A stretch of DNA of 64,000 nt from Microbulbifer agarilyticus (GCF_020171345.1 NZ_JAIUZM010000001.1:868001-932000); one strand, 5' to 3'. Counted from the stretch's first letter, positions 43,289 through 52,858 are shown. Numbers and translations: made by a program. The notes: generated by a model not told the origin, from the sequence alone.

Positions 43289-44602
43289 TCAGAACACGTA
43301 ACTAACGCCAAAGCTTAGCTCCGTCTTGTCGTAATCGTAGATTTCGCGGTTCTCCCGATTATCAATGTGCAGAAGCTTGCCATCGAGAGTCAAGCGCGGC
43401 GTCAGCCGGTAGCGGGTCGACACCCAGGATTTCACCCGATCCGACTCGCGCTCATATTCGAGCGACTCACCGCTGCTGTCACTGACCCGATTGGTTCCGT
43501 TGTACACACTGTAGCGATACTCCAGCCCACCACGCAGCTCCCAGCGGCTGAGAAAGCGCCAGCGCGCATCGCTGCCGAAAGCATGGCGCGCGGGTGAGTA
43601 GCTATAATAATCTCCCGCGGCCTGCTGCAAATCCTCGCGATCATTGGTGTCATACAGGTAGTAGATACCGAGGTCCGCGCCGAACGTATTGCGGCGCGCA
43701 CGCGCCGAGAAGCGCTGCCGCCAGCCATCGAGATAGCGGTAACTCTCGCCACCCGAGTAGTAGGCGGGGATATAAGACAGCTGCACCCGTACTGCGCCGA
43801 ACGCTCGCGCGGCCCGCGCGGTCAGCTGCAACTGCCGGCTCACCTGCTCACCGCCGAGGGAAACCTGCTCGGCACCTCCCCCGGTCTCCAGTTGCCACCC
43901 TCGCCAGCGTCTGTCGCGAATCAGCGAAGCGCTGAGACTTCCCAGGCTCAAACTGTCCAGCTCACTGTAGCGCCGGGTAAAACCGTAGCCCTGCAGTCGC
44001 CAGCCGTCGATGTCGCTGCCGGCAAGGCGGTACTGCCCCCAGGCAAACAGCTCGAGAAAATTGTCATCCCCGACCGCATCTTCACCCAGCAATTCGGCCT
44101 TCACCGCGTACGGGTTGTTGTCGAAGCCGCCGTTAACACTGGCCATGGCAAGCCAGGGACGCGGCGCTGATGCACGCTCCACGCCAGCTCCCAACTGCAG
44201 CGCAGCAAGACGTTGCAGCTTGGGCGAATCCGCGTGTTCACTCACCCGGCGAAAGTAGCGCGCAGCAAGCGCTGGATCGCCCTGCCTGCCCGCCAGCAGG
44301 CCAAGGTTATATTCCGCCAGATCACGCCACTTTGGCTCAGAGATCAATAACCAAAAATATTCGGAGGCCTCAGCGTAGCGCCCCAATTTGTAGAGGGTGA
44401 CACCGAGATTGAACTTCAGCCGTGCACTTTTATCGCCGGCCTGCTCCATTTGCTGGAACAGGGCCAGCGCACGAGGATAATCACCACGTTTAAACGCGCC
44501 TGCAGCACTGGATAACTCCGCCGCGGCCAGCCGCGCGGGACCAAACACCGACACCAGCACCAACATGGTGATCAGCACAAACAACTTAATAAACTCGCGC
44601 AT
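43289..44602 (-). CDS. Outer-membrane protein with TPRs and a C-terminal beta barrel
   Basis: A 437-residue protein with a signal peptide (about 1-28, ending AAA). Residues about 30-150 are three to four TPRs ('AAGAFKRGDYPRALALFQQM', 'LKFNLGVTLYKLGRYAEASEYFW', 'AEYNLGLLAGRQGDPALAARYF'). Residues about 165-437 are alternating aromatic beta strands with Arg/Asp turns and end in 'SYVF', a barrel-assembly signature. The layout resembles Slam (surface lipoprotein assembly modulator) and PgaA-like proteins, but I cannot assign it to either. The gene encoding a secreted helical protein lies 47 bases upstream on the same strand and is its probable partner. Confidence 0.75.
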   Translation of the reverse strand: MREFIKLFVLITMLVLVSVFGPARLAAAELSSAAGAFKRGDYPRALALFQQMEQAGDKSARLKFNLGVTLYKLGRYAEASEYFWLLISEPKWRDLAEYNLGLLAGRQGDPALAARYFRRVSEHADSPKLQRLAALQLGAGVERASAPRPWLAMASVNGGFDNNPYAVKAELLGEDAVGDDNFLELFAWGQYRLAGSDIDGWRLQGYGFTRRYSELDSLSLGSLSASLIRDRRWRGWQLETGGGAEQVSLGGEQVSRQLQLTARAARAFGAVRVQLSYIPAYYSGGESYRYLDGWRQRFSARARRNTFGADLGIYYLYDTNDREDLQQAAGDYYSYSPARHAFGSDARWRFLSRWELRGGLEYRYSVYNGTNRVSDSSGESLEYERESDRVKSWVSTRYRLTPRLTLDGKLLHIDNRENREIYDYDKTELSFGVSYVF

Positions 44603-44649
44603 TCCTTGCCTCGTGAGCCTGCGGGGTTTTGTTCGAAGGAATAAGAGGC

Positions 44650-45342
44650 TCAGCTGCCGGTAGCGTCGCTCACATCAACCGGCTCAGTCGCCACATCCCC
44701 GCGCAAGGATTCCAGCAGTGCATCCACTTCACTCATGTCTACACCCGCGCCGGCGGGCAGACTGCCGAGAATGTCCTGCACCATCTGCTCGATCATGCCC
44801 TGCATCTCATCGCTGGTGAGGCCATTTTTCAATGCTTCCTCGACCGCCTCACGGGCTGACTCCACCGCCTGCTGCGCCTGTTCATTTGCGGCGAGCGCGG
44901 CATTCTGCGCGTTTGCCATCATCTCACCGCGTCGTTCGGCCATCTCGGCCAGCATGGCTTCCCTGCGCTCGGCAACGTCACTGGGCATCTCGTCCGAACT
45001 GGATGGAGACGCCTCACGCGCAGCCTTGAGCGCTGCAAGCGCCGCAGCGAGCCGCTGCTCCGCGAGCTCTCGCACCTCCTCTGGCAATTCAATGCTGTTG
45101 AGCAGGTCTTCGACGCTTTGCGCATCTTCGACCACCTGCAGGGTCACATCCGGGTCGACCACGTCAGTCTGCGCATCGAGTGCCGGACCGTCATCCGGCA
45201 CAGCCACCTCTTGCTGGGCAACGGCAAAATTAGGCACAGACAGAGCGGCTATAGCCAAGCCAGCCAAACCGGCAGAAACGACATGACGTGTAAATACAGA
45301 AGGGATGTATTGAAAAAAACGGCGTGCTTGTTTTGCTGACAT
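44650..45342 (-). CDS. Secreted Ala/Glu-rich helical protein
   Basis: A 230-residue protein with a long N-region and signal peptide (about 20-43, ending FAVAQ). The mature part is acidic and almost wholly helical, with many Ala, Glu, Met and Gln residues ('ELAEQRLAAALAALKAAREA', 'ERREAMLAEMAERRGEMM', 'QAVESAREAVEEALKNG') and no Cys. It ends in an acidic, Val/Asp-rich tail. I recognise no family. It is the first gene of a pair with the TPR/beta-barrel outer-membrane protein, so it could be a substrate or periplasmic partner of it; that is inference. Confidence 0.65.
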   Translation of the reverse strand: MSAKQARRFFQYIPSVFTRHVVSAGLAGLAIAALSVPNFAVAQQEVAVPDDGPALDAQTDVVDPDVTLQVVEDAQSVEDLLNSIELPEEVRELAEQRLAAALAALKAAREASPSSSDEMPSDVAERREAMLAEMAERRGEMMANAQNAALAANEQAQQAVESAREAVEEALKNGLTSDEMQGMIEQMVQDILGSLPAGAGVDMSEVDALLESLRGDVATEPVDVSDATGS

Positions 45343-45589
45343 AATCCTTTACCTCGCGTCATCAAAAGCAATCAATGGAGCGGAAATACAAGGAAATTAA
45401 AGCAGGCTATTGGCGAAAGGAGTGGAAAAACTGCGCAAAGCAGGTCTCAAAACCTCAGGACGAAGCGCGAAGAAGCGACAGGTTACTGCCCGCAGGCGCG
45501 AGAGTACGCATCAGAAGTGATCAGAAGCAGGGAATAGCGAGGAGACCAAAGCAATAACCTCCCCGCCAATGAAAACGTCGGTGACAACC

Positions 45590-46348
45590 TTAATTGGCCC
45601 GACGCTGCCGAACGGCCTCAAACAGGCAAACACCTGTGGCAACGGAAACGTTCAGGCTGCTGACCTCACCCGCCATGGGGATTTTGATCAGGTGATCGCA
45701 GTTTTCCCGCGTCAAACGACGCAAACCTGGGCCTTCAGCACCCATCACCAGCGCCAGCGGCCCAGTCAGGGAAGACTGGTATACGTCCTGCTCCGCCTCA
45801 CCGGCGGCGCCGTAGATCCACACTCCCGCCTGCTGCAGCATTTGCAGGGTGCGTGCCAGGTTGGTCACAGTAATAAACGGCAATACCTCGGCGGCACCAC
45901 AGGCCACCTTGCGCGCAGTTGGCGTGAGTCCCGCAGCTTTATCCTTGGGCGCAATCACTGCGTGCACGCCGGCCGCATCCGCGGAGCGCAGGCAGGCGCC
46001 CAGGTTGTGCGGGTCGGTAACCCCATCGAGTATCAACAGGAAAGGCGCTTCGCCATTGGTGTCCAGGTCTTTCAGCAGAGACTTCAGGAACTGCTCATCG
46101 TAAATCTTGGTATCACCCACACAGATGGCCACCGCGCCCTGGTGATTACCTTCATCGGCAACTTTTTCATCCAGCGCACGGCGATCCACGAAGCGAATTA
46201 CGATTTCGTTCTGTTCCGCCTGGCGAATGATTTTCTGCAGTTTTTGATCGCGGCGACCGCGCAACAGCAGTAGCTCCTGCACCTGCTGGGGCGAGCTTTT
46301 TAACAGGGCCTGCACCGCGTGCAGGCCATAAACCAATTGCTGAGCCAC
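45590..46348 (-). CDS. rlmB: 23S rRNA (guanosine-2'-O)-methyltransferase RlmB
   Basis: A 252-residue SpoU/TrmH-type (SPOUT) enzyme that methylates G2251 of 23S rRNA. The N-terminal RNA-binding domain covers 1-75 ('VYGLHAVQALLKSSPQQVQEL'). The SPOUT motifs are 'LDGVTDPHNLGACLRSADAAGV' (motif 1 with Asn and Arg), 'LVMGAEGPGL' (motif 2) and 'IPMAGEVSSLNVSVATGV' (motif 3). A GTG start lies 3 bases after the rnr stop, so it is co-transcribed with rnr, as in many gammaproteobacteria. Confidence 0.96.
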   Translation of the reverse strand: MAQQLVYGLHAVQALLKSSPQQVQELLLLRGRRDQKLQKIIRQAEQNEIVIRFVDRRALDEKVADEGNHQGAVAICVGDTKIYDEQFLKSLLKDLDTNGEAPFLLILDGVTDPHNLGACLRSADAAGVHAVIAPKDKAAGLTPTARKVACGAAEVLPFITVTNLARTLQMLQQAGVWIYGAAGEAEQDVYQSSLTGPLALVMGAEGPGLRRLTRENCDHLIKIPMAGEVSSLNVSVATGVCLFEAVRQRRAN

Positions 46349-46351
46349 GAT

Positions 46352-49276
46352 TTATTTCTTCCCGCCTGATTTCTTCGCCAGTTTTTTCTTCAGTTTCTTT
46401 TTCGCTGCTTTCTTGGCTGCACGCTGTGCTGACTCGGCCTTTTCCGCCTTCTGCGCAGCTTTGCGCGCGGCTACCGCCGGACGCTTGCCACCTTTACGAG
46501 GTGGCGTTTTCTTCGGGCGACGCTTCTTCGGTGCAGCCTCTTCACTGGTATCCGTTTCGGAAACGATTTCTTTTGATGGCGGCACCACCTCGGCGTCATC
46601 GCTGCCAACCTTGCGCTTGCGAATCGGGCGCGGCTCATCCTCAACGCTTTCGGTACGCTTGGATTTCAGCCCACCGCCCCAGGGGCTCGCCTTTTCCGCC
46701 TCTTTGCTAAAGTCGTGTTTGCCACGACGTTGGCGCTCGGCCTGAAACTCAACGGCCATTTCCATCGCGCGGCCACTGACCTGGGTGGACTCCTCTCCGG
46801 AACGGGACTTTTTCACCGCTTTCTTCGCCTTGCTTTTCGCATCTGGCGCCGATGTCGGCTCATCGGTAACACTGTACTTCACGGACTGCTTATCAACCTT
46901 ACTGTCATCTTGCTTGCGGGATTTTTTGTCGGACTTTTTGTCCGCCTTCTTATCGGCCTTTTTATCGGCTTTAGGCTTGCGATACTTGGGCGTCTGGTAG
47001 CTGGGACGCGGATGCAATTCGACAAATGTGAAATCGACCTTGCGTTCCTCAAGATCCACCCGCGCCACCTGCACCGTGACCCCGTCACCCAGGTGGAAAC
47101 GGGTACCGCTGCGCTCACCGACAAGGCGCTGTTGCGCTTGTTCGAAGTGGTAGTAGTCCTTTGGCAGTGCGGTGACATGGATCAGACCTTCCACATACAG
47201 GTCTTCCAGCTCCACAAACAAGCCAAAGCCGGTTACCGCGCTGATTACGCCGCGATACACCTCACCCACATGATCCTGTAAATATTCACACTTGAGCCAG
47301 CTGACCACGTCGCGGGTTGCGTCGTCGGCGCGGCGTTCGGTCATCGAGCAGTGCTCACCCAACTCCACCATGGCCACGGCGGTGTACGGCAAAATCTGGG
47401 CGCGCTCCATTACCTGGGCGCCCGGTGCCTGGCGCACCTTCTTGGCCACTGCCGCCGGATTGGCGCTGCCATTGCGAATCAGCCAGCGCAGCCCGCGGTG
47501 CAGCAGCAAATCCGGGTAACGACGAATCGGCGAGGTGAAATGTGCGTAAGCGCGATAATCGAGCCCGAAGTGACCGCGATTCTCTGGCTGATAAACCGCC
47601 TGGTTCATCGAGCGCAGCAACATGGTCTGGATAATGTGGAAATCCGGGCGACCATCTGCCTGGGAAAGCAGTTCCTGATAGTGGCTGGGCTGGGGTTCGC
47701 TCCCTCCTTCAAGACGCAAGCCCAGCTCGCCCAGGTACTCGCGCAGGTTTTCCAGCCGCTCCTGTTTGGGAATGTCGTGCACGCGGTACAGCGCTGGCAA
47801 CTCCGCCAGCTCCATCAGCTCAGCGGCACACACATTGGCGGCAAGCATGCACTCTTCGATCATCTTGTGCGCGTCGTTGCGCTGCACCGGCACGATGCGC
47901 TCAATCTTGCGCGCTGCGTCGAACATGATCCGCGTTTCTGTGGTTTCGAAATCGATGGCACCACGGCGATCGCGTGCACCGCGCAGCGCACCGTAAAGGT
48001 CGTGCAGGTTGTCGATGTGTGGCGTGAGTGCGGCAAACTGCTTGCGAATACCACTGTCGCGGTTATCCCGCTCCTCAACCATTTCCCCAACCTGGGTATA
48101 GGTAAAGCGCGCGTGGCTGCGCATCAGGCCTTCGAAGAACTGGAAGTTGAGGATGTTGCCGGACGGATCGATGTGCATTTCACACACCATACACAGGCGA
48201 TCGACATGCGGGTTCAGCGAGCACAAACCGTTGGAGAGCTTCTCCGGCAGCATCGGCACAACAAAGTCGGGGAAATACACCGAGTTGCCGCGCTGATGGG
48301 CTTCCTGATCCAGCGCAGTATTTACCTGCACATAATGGGAAACATCGGCGATGGCGACCAGCAGTTTCCAATTACCATCTGGCAGCACTTCACAGTAGAC
48401 CGCATCGTCAAAATCCCGCGCGTCTTCACCGTCGATGGTGACCAGCGGCAGCTGGCGCAGATCGATACGCGCCGCCTTGTCTTCTTCCAGCACCTCGTCG
48501 GCGATGGTGTCGGTTTGCGTCAGCACCGCGGCGGGCCAGCTATGGGGAATACCGTAGTTACGGATGGCGACGTCGATTTCCATCCCCGGGGCAAGGTGGT
48601 CGCCAAGGATTTCAGCAACCTCACCCTGCGGCAAATTATTGCGGCCCGGCTGGGTGGTGATATTCACCACCACATACTGGCCACTTTGTGCATCGGCACA
48701 CTTGCCTTCTGCCACCAGCACGTCGAGGGTCATGCGCGGGTTATCCGGGCGCACAAAGCAAACGCCGTCTTCGCGGTACAGGCGCCCGGCCAGCTGCTGG
48801 GTGTTGTGCTTGATTACCCGCACCACCGCGCCTTCGCGCTTGCCACGGAAACCTCCGGGGGTTTCCCGCGCCAGGACTTCGTCGCCATCAAATACCTTGC
48901 GCATCTGGCGATGGGACAGGAACAGGTCGTCGCTGCCGTCGCCCGCAGAGACAAAGCCGAAGCCGTCGCGGTGACCGATTACGCGACCGCGCACCAGGCT
49001 CATTTTATCGAGCACACCGAAGTCCCCAGCGCGGTTGCTGGCGATCTGTCCGTCGCGGCTCATGGCGATCAAACGGCGGCGCACACCCTCGCGGCGATCT
49101 TCATCGTCGATCGAGAGCAGGTCCGCGACCGTTTCCCAGGCTACCGGGCCCGGCTGCTGCTCCAGCACATCGAGCAGAAACTCGCGGCTGGGAACGGGTT
49201 TTTCGTATTTCTCCGCCTCGCGCTCGGCATGAGGATCATCCGAGATGGCAGAGGGGTTGGTTTTGTCTTGATTCAA
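46352..49276 (-). CDS. rnr: Ribonuclease R with an extended basic tail
   Basis: A 3'-5' exoribonuclease of about 974 residues; E. coli RNase R is 813. The TTG at 49276 is preferred to a GTG 30 bases upstream because GGAAG precedes it and 'AEREAEKYEKPVPSREF' then falls near the N-terminus as in relatives. Cold-shock domains cover about 80-240, the RNB domain starts near 260 with the metal-binding 'DGEDARDFDDAVY', and an S1 domain ends near 765. The last 206 residues are low-complexity Lys/Ala/Glu with repeated 'KADKK' units, several times longer than usual. The gene heads the rnr-rlmB operon and is divergent from tRNA-Leu. Confidence 0.94.
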   Translation of the reverse strand: MNQDKTNPSAISDDPHAEREAEKYEKPVPSREFLLDVLEQQPGPVAWETVADLLSIDDEDRREGVRRRLIAMSRDGQIASNRAGDFGVLDKMSLVRGRVIGHRDGFGFVSAGDGSDDLFLSHRQMRKVFDGDEVLARETPGGFRGKREGAVVRVIKHNTQQLAGRLYREDGVCFVRPDNPRMTLDVLVAEGKCADAQSGQYVVVNITTQPGRNNLPQGEVAEILGDHLAPGMEIDVAIRNYGIPHSWPAAVLTQTDTIADEVLEEDKAARIDLRQLPLVTIDGEDARDFDDAVYCEVLPDGNWKLLVAIADVSHYVQVNTALDQEAHQRGNSVYFPDFVVPMLPEKLSNGLCSLNPHVDRLCMVCEMHIDPSGNILNFQFFEGLMRSHARFTYTQVGEMVEERDNRDSGIRKQFAALTPHIDNLHDLYGALRGARDRRGAIDFETTETRIMFDAARKIERIVPVQRNDAHKMIEECMLAANVCAAELMELAELPALYRVHDIPKQERLENLREYLGELGLRLEGGSEPQPSHYQELLSQADGRPDFHIIQTMLLRSMNQAVYQPENRGHFGLDYRAYAHFTSPIRRYPDLLLHRGLRWLIRNGSANPAAVAKKVRQAPGAQVMERAQILPYTAVAMVELGEHCSMTERRADDATRDVVSWLKCEYLQDHVGEVYRGVISAVTGFGLFVELEDLYVEGLIHVTALPKDYYHFEQAQQRLVGERSGTRFHLGDGVTVQVARVDLEERKVDFTFVELHPRPSYQTPKYRKPKADKKADKKADKKSDKKSRKQDDSKVDKQSVKYSVTDEPTSAPDAKSKAKKAVKKSRSGEESTQVSGRAMEMAVEFQAERQRRGKHDFSKEAEKASPWGGGLKSKRTESVEDEPRPIRKRKVGSDDAEVVPPSKEIVSETDTSEEAAPKKRRPKKTPPRKGGKRPAVAARKAAQKAEKAESAQRAAKKAAKKKLKKKLAKKSGGKK

Positions 49277-49669
49277 ATCTGCTTCCAATGTTCTGCGTTT
49301 AAGCACGCGCTCTGCGCGGCCCCGGAATCGTCCGGCGCAGGAAGGTAAGTGGGTGCAACTGCCAGGTCTCGGTGGAGGCCTGCCGGGGATTTACTCCCAG
49401 GCATGAGGTTCACGGGCAAGAATCCAAGGTGAGCATTTGGAGTGGCGAATGCCGAAAGCGGCACAGGGCCACTGAAATCGTTGCACATTGCCGCGATTAT
49501 AAGCGATTTGCGAACCAATTCCCCCGTTGATTTGGAATATCCATCCGGATGTGTGTCCAGAGAGAGACTGAGTGGACAAAAAAGGGCACAAACCGCGCCG
49601 CAAAAAGCGTTGACACCCCCAGGGCAAATCACTATAGTGCGCGTCCTCAACGGAGCACACCGTTGAATT
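49277..49669. other. 393-base region between rnr and tRNA-Leu
   Basis: It holds the divergent promoters. On the minus strand a TATAAT (49496-49501) is the best -10 for rnr, leaving a leader of about 215 bases. The plus-strand tRNA promoter is at 49610-49638. No other gene is seen. Confidence 0.5.
49610..49638 (+). promoter_or_regulatory. Promoter of tRNA-Leu copy 1
   Basis: TTGACA and TATAGT with a 17-base spacer, followed by a GC-rich discriminator (GCGCG), typical of stable-RNA promoters under stringent control. The tRNA begins 32 bases after the -10 box. Confidence 0.88.
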
Positions 49670-49756
49670 GCCCAGGTGGCGGAATTGGTAGACGCGCTAG
49701 CTTCAGGTGCTAGTGACCGCAAGGTCGTGGAAGTTCAAGTCTTCTCCTGGGCACCA
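49670..49756 (+). tRNA. tRNA-Leu (CAG), copy 1
   Basis: An 87-base leucine tRNA with encoded CCA. The acceptor arms GCCCAGG/CCTGGGC pair fully, the D-arm has GGCGGAATTGGTAGACGC, the anticodon CAG lies in CTTCAGG, there is a long variable arm typical of class II tRNAs, and the T-arm holds GTTCAAGTC. An identical copy starts at 52766. Confidence 0.97.
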
Positions 49757-49761
49757 TCTTT

Positions 49762-49799
49762 AAAAAAGGGGCCAACTCGCAAGAGTTGGCCCCTTTTTG
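49762..49799 (+). terminator. Terminator of tRNA-Leu copy 1
   Basis: GGGGCCAACTC-GCAA-GAGTTGGCCCC followed by TTTTTG, six bases after the tRNA. It also reads with an A-rich left flank, so it could stop minus-strand transcription from ppc. Confidence 0.93.
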
Positions 49800-49887
49800 T
49801 TTTCCACCACTTCGAAATCACATCACTGTCGACTCGAAGACCAGTGGAGTTGCCGCTAGCGGCAGCAACTCCACAACAGCCACACAA

Positions 49888-52545
49888 TTAACCGGTATTA
49901 CGCATACCTGCCGCAATACCCGCAATCGTCACCATCAGTGCGCTTTCCAACACCGGGTCTTCCTCACGGGTGCGCAGACGCGCCATCAATTCTGCCTGCA
50001 GCAGGTGCAGCGGGTCGGTATAAGGGTCGCGCACGCGGATGGACCAGCGCATCACCGGGTTGTTATCCAGCAGACTTTCGCGACCAGTTAATTCACTCAG
50101 AGCCACGACGGTGCGCGCCAGACGGCTGCGCAGCTCGACGCCGAGACGCTGCAGCTCCGGGTCGTCGGTTAGGCGCTCTTCGTACCACAGGGCCACGCGG
50201 GTGTCGGACTTGGCCAGTACCATTTCCAGCATATCCACCACGGTCTGGAAGAAGGGCCACTGCTCGCTCATGGTACGCAAGGTATCCGGCGCATTTTCCA
50301 GGCCGGTTTCCAGTGCCGCGCCAGTACCCAGCCAGGCCGGCAGCATCAGGCGCATCTGAGTCCAGGCAAATACCCACGGAATTGCGCGCAGGGTCTCCAC
50401 CCCACCCCCGGGCTTGCGGCGCGCCGGGCGACTGCCCAGCGCCAGGCGGCTGAGCTCGGTTTCTGGAGTGACGGTGCGCAGATAAGACACCAGTGCCGGA
50501 TCGTCGCGCACCACCTCGCGATACGCCCCCACCGAGGCCTGAGTCAATCGATCCATCTCCGCACGCCATTCCGGGCGCGGCTCTGCCGGCGGCAGCAGCG
50601 TCGCCTCCAAAGTTGCCGCGATATATTGCTCCAGGTTGTAGGCGGCAACCGATGGGCGCCCGTATTTGAAGCGAATCATTTCCCCCTGCTCGGTCACGCG
50701 AATGCGCCCGGCAACAGAGCCCGGCGGCTGCGACATCAGCGCCATGCGGGTCGGAGAGCCACCGCGGGAGATGGAGCCGCCGCGACCGTGGAACAGGGTC
50801 AGTGGAATCCCGTGCTCCCTGAATATACGGGTGAGTGCTTCCTGCGCGCGGAACTGCGCCCAGGCCGCACCGAGGAAGCCCGCATCCTTGGCGGAATCGG
50901 AATAGCCGATCATCACTTCCTGGCCCGCCTTAACCCGCTCGCGGTAGAAAGGGATTTCCAACAGCGCATGCATGGTGTCGAACGCATTGTTCAAGTCGTC
51001 CAGCGTCTCGAACAGCGGCACCACACGCATGGGCGCACGCACGCCGGCTATTTTTTGCAACAGCATAACCGCGAGCACATCGGATGAGGTGCGAGCCATG
51101 GAAATGACGTAGGCACCGAGGCCCTCCGAACCCTGCTCCGCAATTACCTTGCAGGTATCGAGCACCTCGCGCACTTCGTCGGTACAGAACTCGCTCTGGT
51201 AGAAGGCGCCGTTGATCAGCGGGCGGCGACTCTCCAATTCCTCCAGCAGGAACTTCTGCTTTACCTTCTCGCCCCACTCGGCATAACTGCCGAGATCAAG
51301 GAAGCGGGTAATGGCATCAATCGCCATGGCGTGACGGGTGGACTCCTGGCGAATATCCAGCTTCAACAGGGTGATGCCAAAACCGTTGAGGCGACGCAGC
51401 GTATCTTTCAGCTGCCCATCGGCGATGGCCGCCAGCCCCACTTCACGCAGCGAGCGATCGATCAGGCTTAAAGGCTCATACAGCTCGCTGCTTGAGGTAT
51501 ACACCTCGCCCTGCGGCTCCGCCGCGTCGTTCACCCGCGCCTCCATCAATTCACGGGTATTGCGCAGGCGATCTCGCACCGCACGCAACAACAGCCGGTA
51601 AGGCTCGTGGCTCGGTCCGGTGTGCGCCAGCAGCTCTTCACTGGCGCGGTGCATGGAGAGGTCTGCGAGCAGGTTTTCCACATCGCGCAGGTACAAATCA
51701 GCCGCCATCCAGCGTGCCAGGTTCAAGACCCGGCGGGTAACCTTGGCGGTGACATTAGGGTTACCGTCTCGGTCACCCCCCATCCAGGATGCAAAGCGAA
51801 TGGGAACCCAATCTGCGGGCAGTGGCTCGATACCGGCGAGCGCCAGCTCGTCTTCAATTTCGCGCATCCCCTGGGGGACTGCCTGCCACAGGGACTGCTC
51901 GATGGTGGCAAAGCCCCACTTGGCCTCATCGACCGGCGTCGGGCGCTCACGGCGGATTTCATCGGTGCACCAGGCAGACAACATCTGCTCGCGCAACAGG
52001 CGACGCAGGCGCTCGGCCTCTTCCGGCGTGCAATCCGGGCGGTCGAGGCCGGTCAACAGATCGGCCATCTGGTCGTATTTGCGAATCAGGGTGCGGCGCG
52101 TCACCTCGGTGGGGTGTGCGGTCAGCACCAGCTCCACAGACAGGTCAGACAGCACCTGGCGCACCTGCTCGGGGGCGACATTCGACTTCTTCAGTTCCTC
52201 CAACACCTGACGCAGGCCGCGGTCGGTATCCGGATCACCGGGGAAGCGCTCGTGCTGGCGACGCAGGCGTTCGCGGTGGCGCAACTCGGCAATATTGGCG
52301 AGGTTCAGGAACTGGCTAAAGGCGCGAGCCACTTCCAGCAGGGTCTCATCATCCAATGGATCCAGCAGCTCTCGTAATTTACCTACAGGCATCTCCCCAT
52401 GGCTGCGGCTCTCCACCGCGACCTGGCGAATGGTCTCCACGGTATCGAACAATGCTTCGCCAGCCTGGCCGCGCAATACGGTTCCCAGCTCTTCGCCGAG
52501 AAGGCGAACATCTTCCCGCAACGGTGCATTTTGATCTTGATCCAT
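49888..52545 (-). CDS. ppc: Phosphoenolpyruvate carboxylase
   Basis: An 885-residue enzyme that carboxylates phosphoenolpyruvate to oxaloacetate, refilling the TCA cycle. Motifs are 'VLTAHPTEVTRRT' (catalytic His), 'MGGDRDGNPNVT', 'GYSDSAKDAGFL' and 'LFHGRGGSISRGGSPT', where the common 'GRGGTVGRGGAP' is slightly changed but the arginines stay. It ends in the usual 'IAAGMRNTG'. GGGGGAG stands 7 bases before the ATG. The gene lies on the minus strand between two identical plus-strand tRNA-Leu genes, a placement not expected from the Pseudomonas order. Confidence 0.97.
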   Translation of the reverse strand: MDQDQNAPLREDVRLLGEELGTVLRGQAGEALFDTVETIRQVAVESRSHGEMPVGKLRELLDPLDDETLLEVARAFSQFLNLANIAELRHRERLRRQHERFPGDPDTDRGLRQVLEELKKSNVAPEQVRQVLSDLSVELVLTAHPTEVTRRTLIRKYDQMADLLTGLDRPDCTPEEAERLRRLLREQMLSAWCTDEIRRERPTPVDEAKWGFATIEQSLWQAVPQGMREIEDELALAGIEPLPADWVPIRFASWMGGDRDGNPNVTAKVTRRVLNLARWMAADLYLRDVENLLADLSMHRASEELLAHTGPSHEPYRLLLRAVRDRLRNTRELMEARVNDAAEPQGEVYTSSSELYEPLSLIDRSLREVGLAAIADGQLKDTLRRLNGFGITLLKLDIRQESTRHAMAIDAITRFLDLGSYAEWGEKVKQKFLLEELESRRPLINGAFYQSEFCTDEVREVLDTCKVIAEQGSEGLGAYVISMARTSSDVLAVMLLQKIAGVRAPMRVVPLFETLDDLNNAFDTMHALLEIPFYRERVKAGQEVMIGYSDSAKDAGFLGAAWAQFRAQEALTRIFREHGIPLTLFHGRGGSISRGGSPTRMALMSQPPGSVAGRIRVTEQGEMIRFKYGRPSVAAYNLEQYIAATLEATLLPPAEPRPEWRAEMDRLTQASVGAYREVVRDDPALVSYLRTVTPETELSRLALGSRPARRKPGGGVETLRAIPWVFAWTQMRLMLPAWLGTGAALETGLENAPDTLRTMSEQWPFFQTVVDMLEMVLAKSDTRVALWYEERLTDDPELQRLGVELRSRLARTVVALSELTGRESLLDNNPVMRWSIRVRDPYTDPLHLLQAELMARLRTREEDPVLESALMVTIAGIAAGMRNTG

Positions 52546-52707
52546 GGAATATCTCCCCCTGACGGATTACTTTCTGGAATGCATTCTCCCATACTTCTCC
52601 CCAGATTTTGATGCCGCAGACCAAATTCTTGTAATTTAACTACAAGAAAATACAACAAACTCTGCCGTCAGGTAGACATCACAGGATTCACCGGTCACAC
52701 CTGACAA

Positions 52708-52735
52708 TTGACACGCCGCCAAAAACGGCTATAGT
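52708..52735 (+). promoter_or_regulatory. Promoter of tRNA-Leu copy 2
   Basis: TTGACA and TATAGT with a 16-base spacer and then GCGCA. The CCTCAACGG that follows the -10 box is shared with copy 1, while the rest of the leader differs. Confidence 0.87.
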
Positions 52736-52765
52736 GCGCAGCCTCAACGGCGCATAGCGCTGTTT

Positions 52766-52852
52766 GCCCAGGTGGCGGAATTGGTAGACGCGCTAGCTTC
52801 AGGTGCTAGTGACCGCAAGGTCGTGGAAGTTCAAGTCTTCTCCTGGGCACCA
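52766..52852 (+). tRNA. tRNA-Leu (CAG), copy 2
   Basis: Identical over 87 bases to the copy at 49670, including the CCA end, so a recent duplication or gene conversion is likely. It lies at the edge of an AT-rich islet holding the nuclease and Nudix genes. Confidence 0.97.
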
Positions 52853-52858
52853 TCTTTC

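Noticed and set aside
47351..49348. 665-codon plus-strand open frame opposite rnr
   Set aside because: Its protein has no recognisable domain and mirrors the RNase R codon pattern; it is a shadow frame.
49670..52852. Repeats around ppc as a CRISPR or transposon end
   Set aside because: The repeated sequence is a complete tRNA gene with promoter and terminator, not a short spaced repeat or an inverted transposon end.
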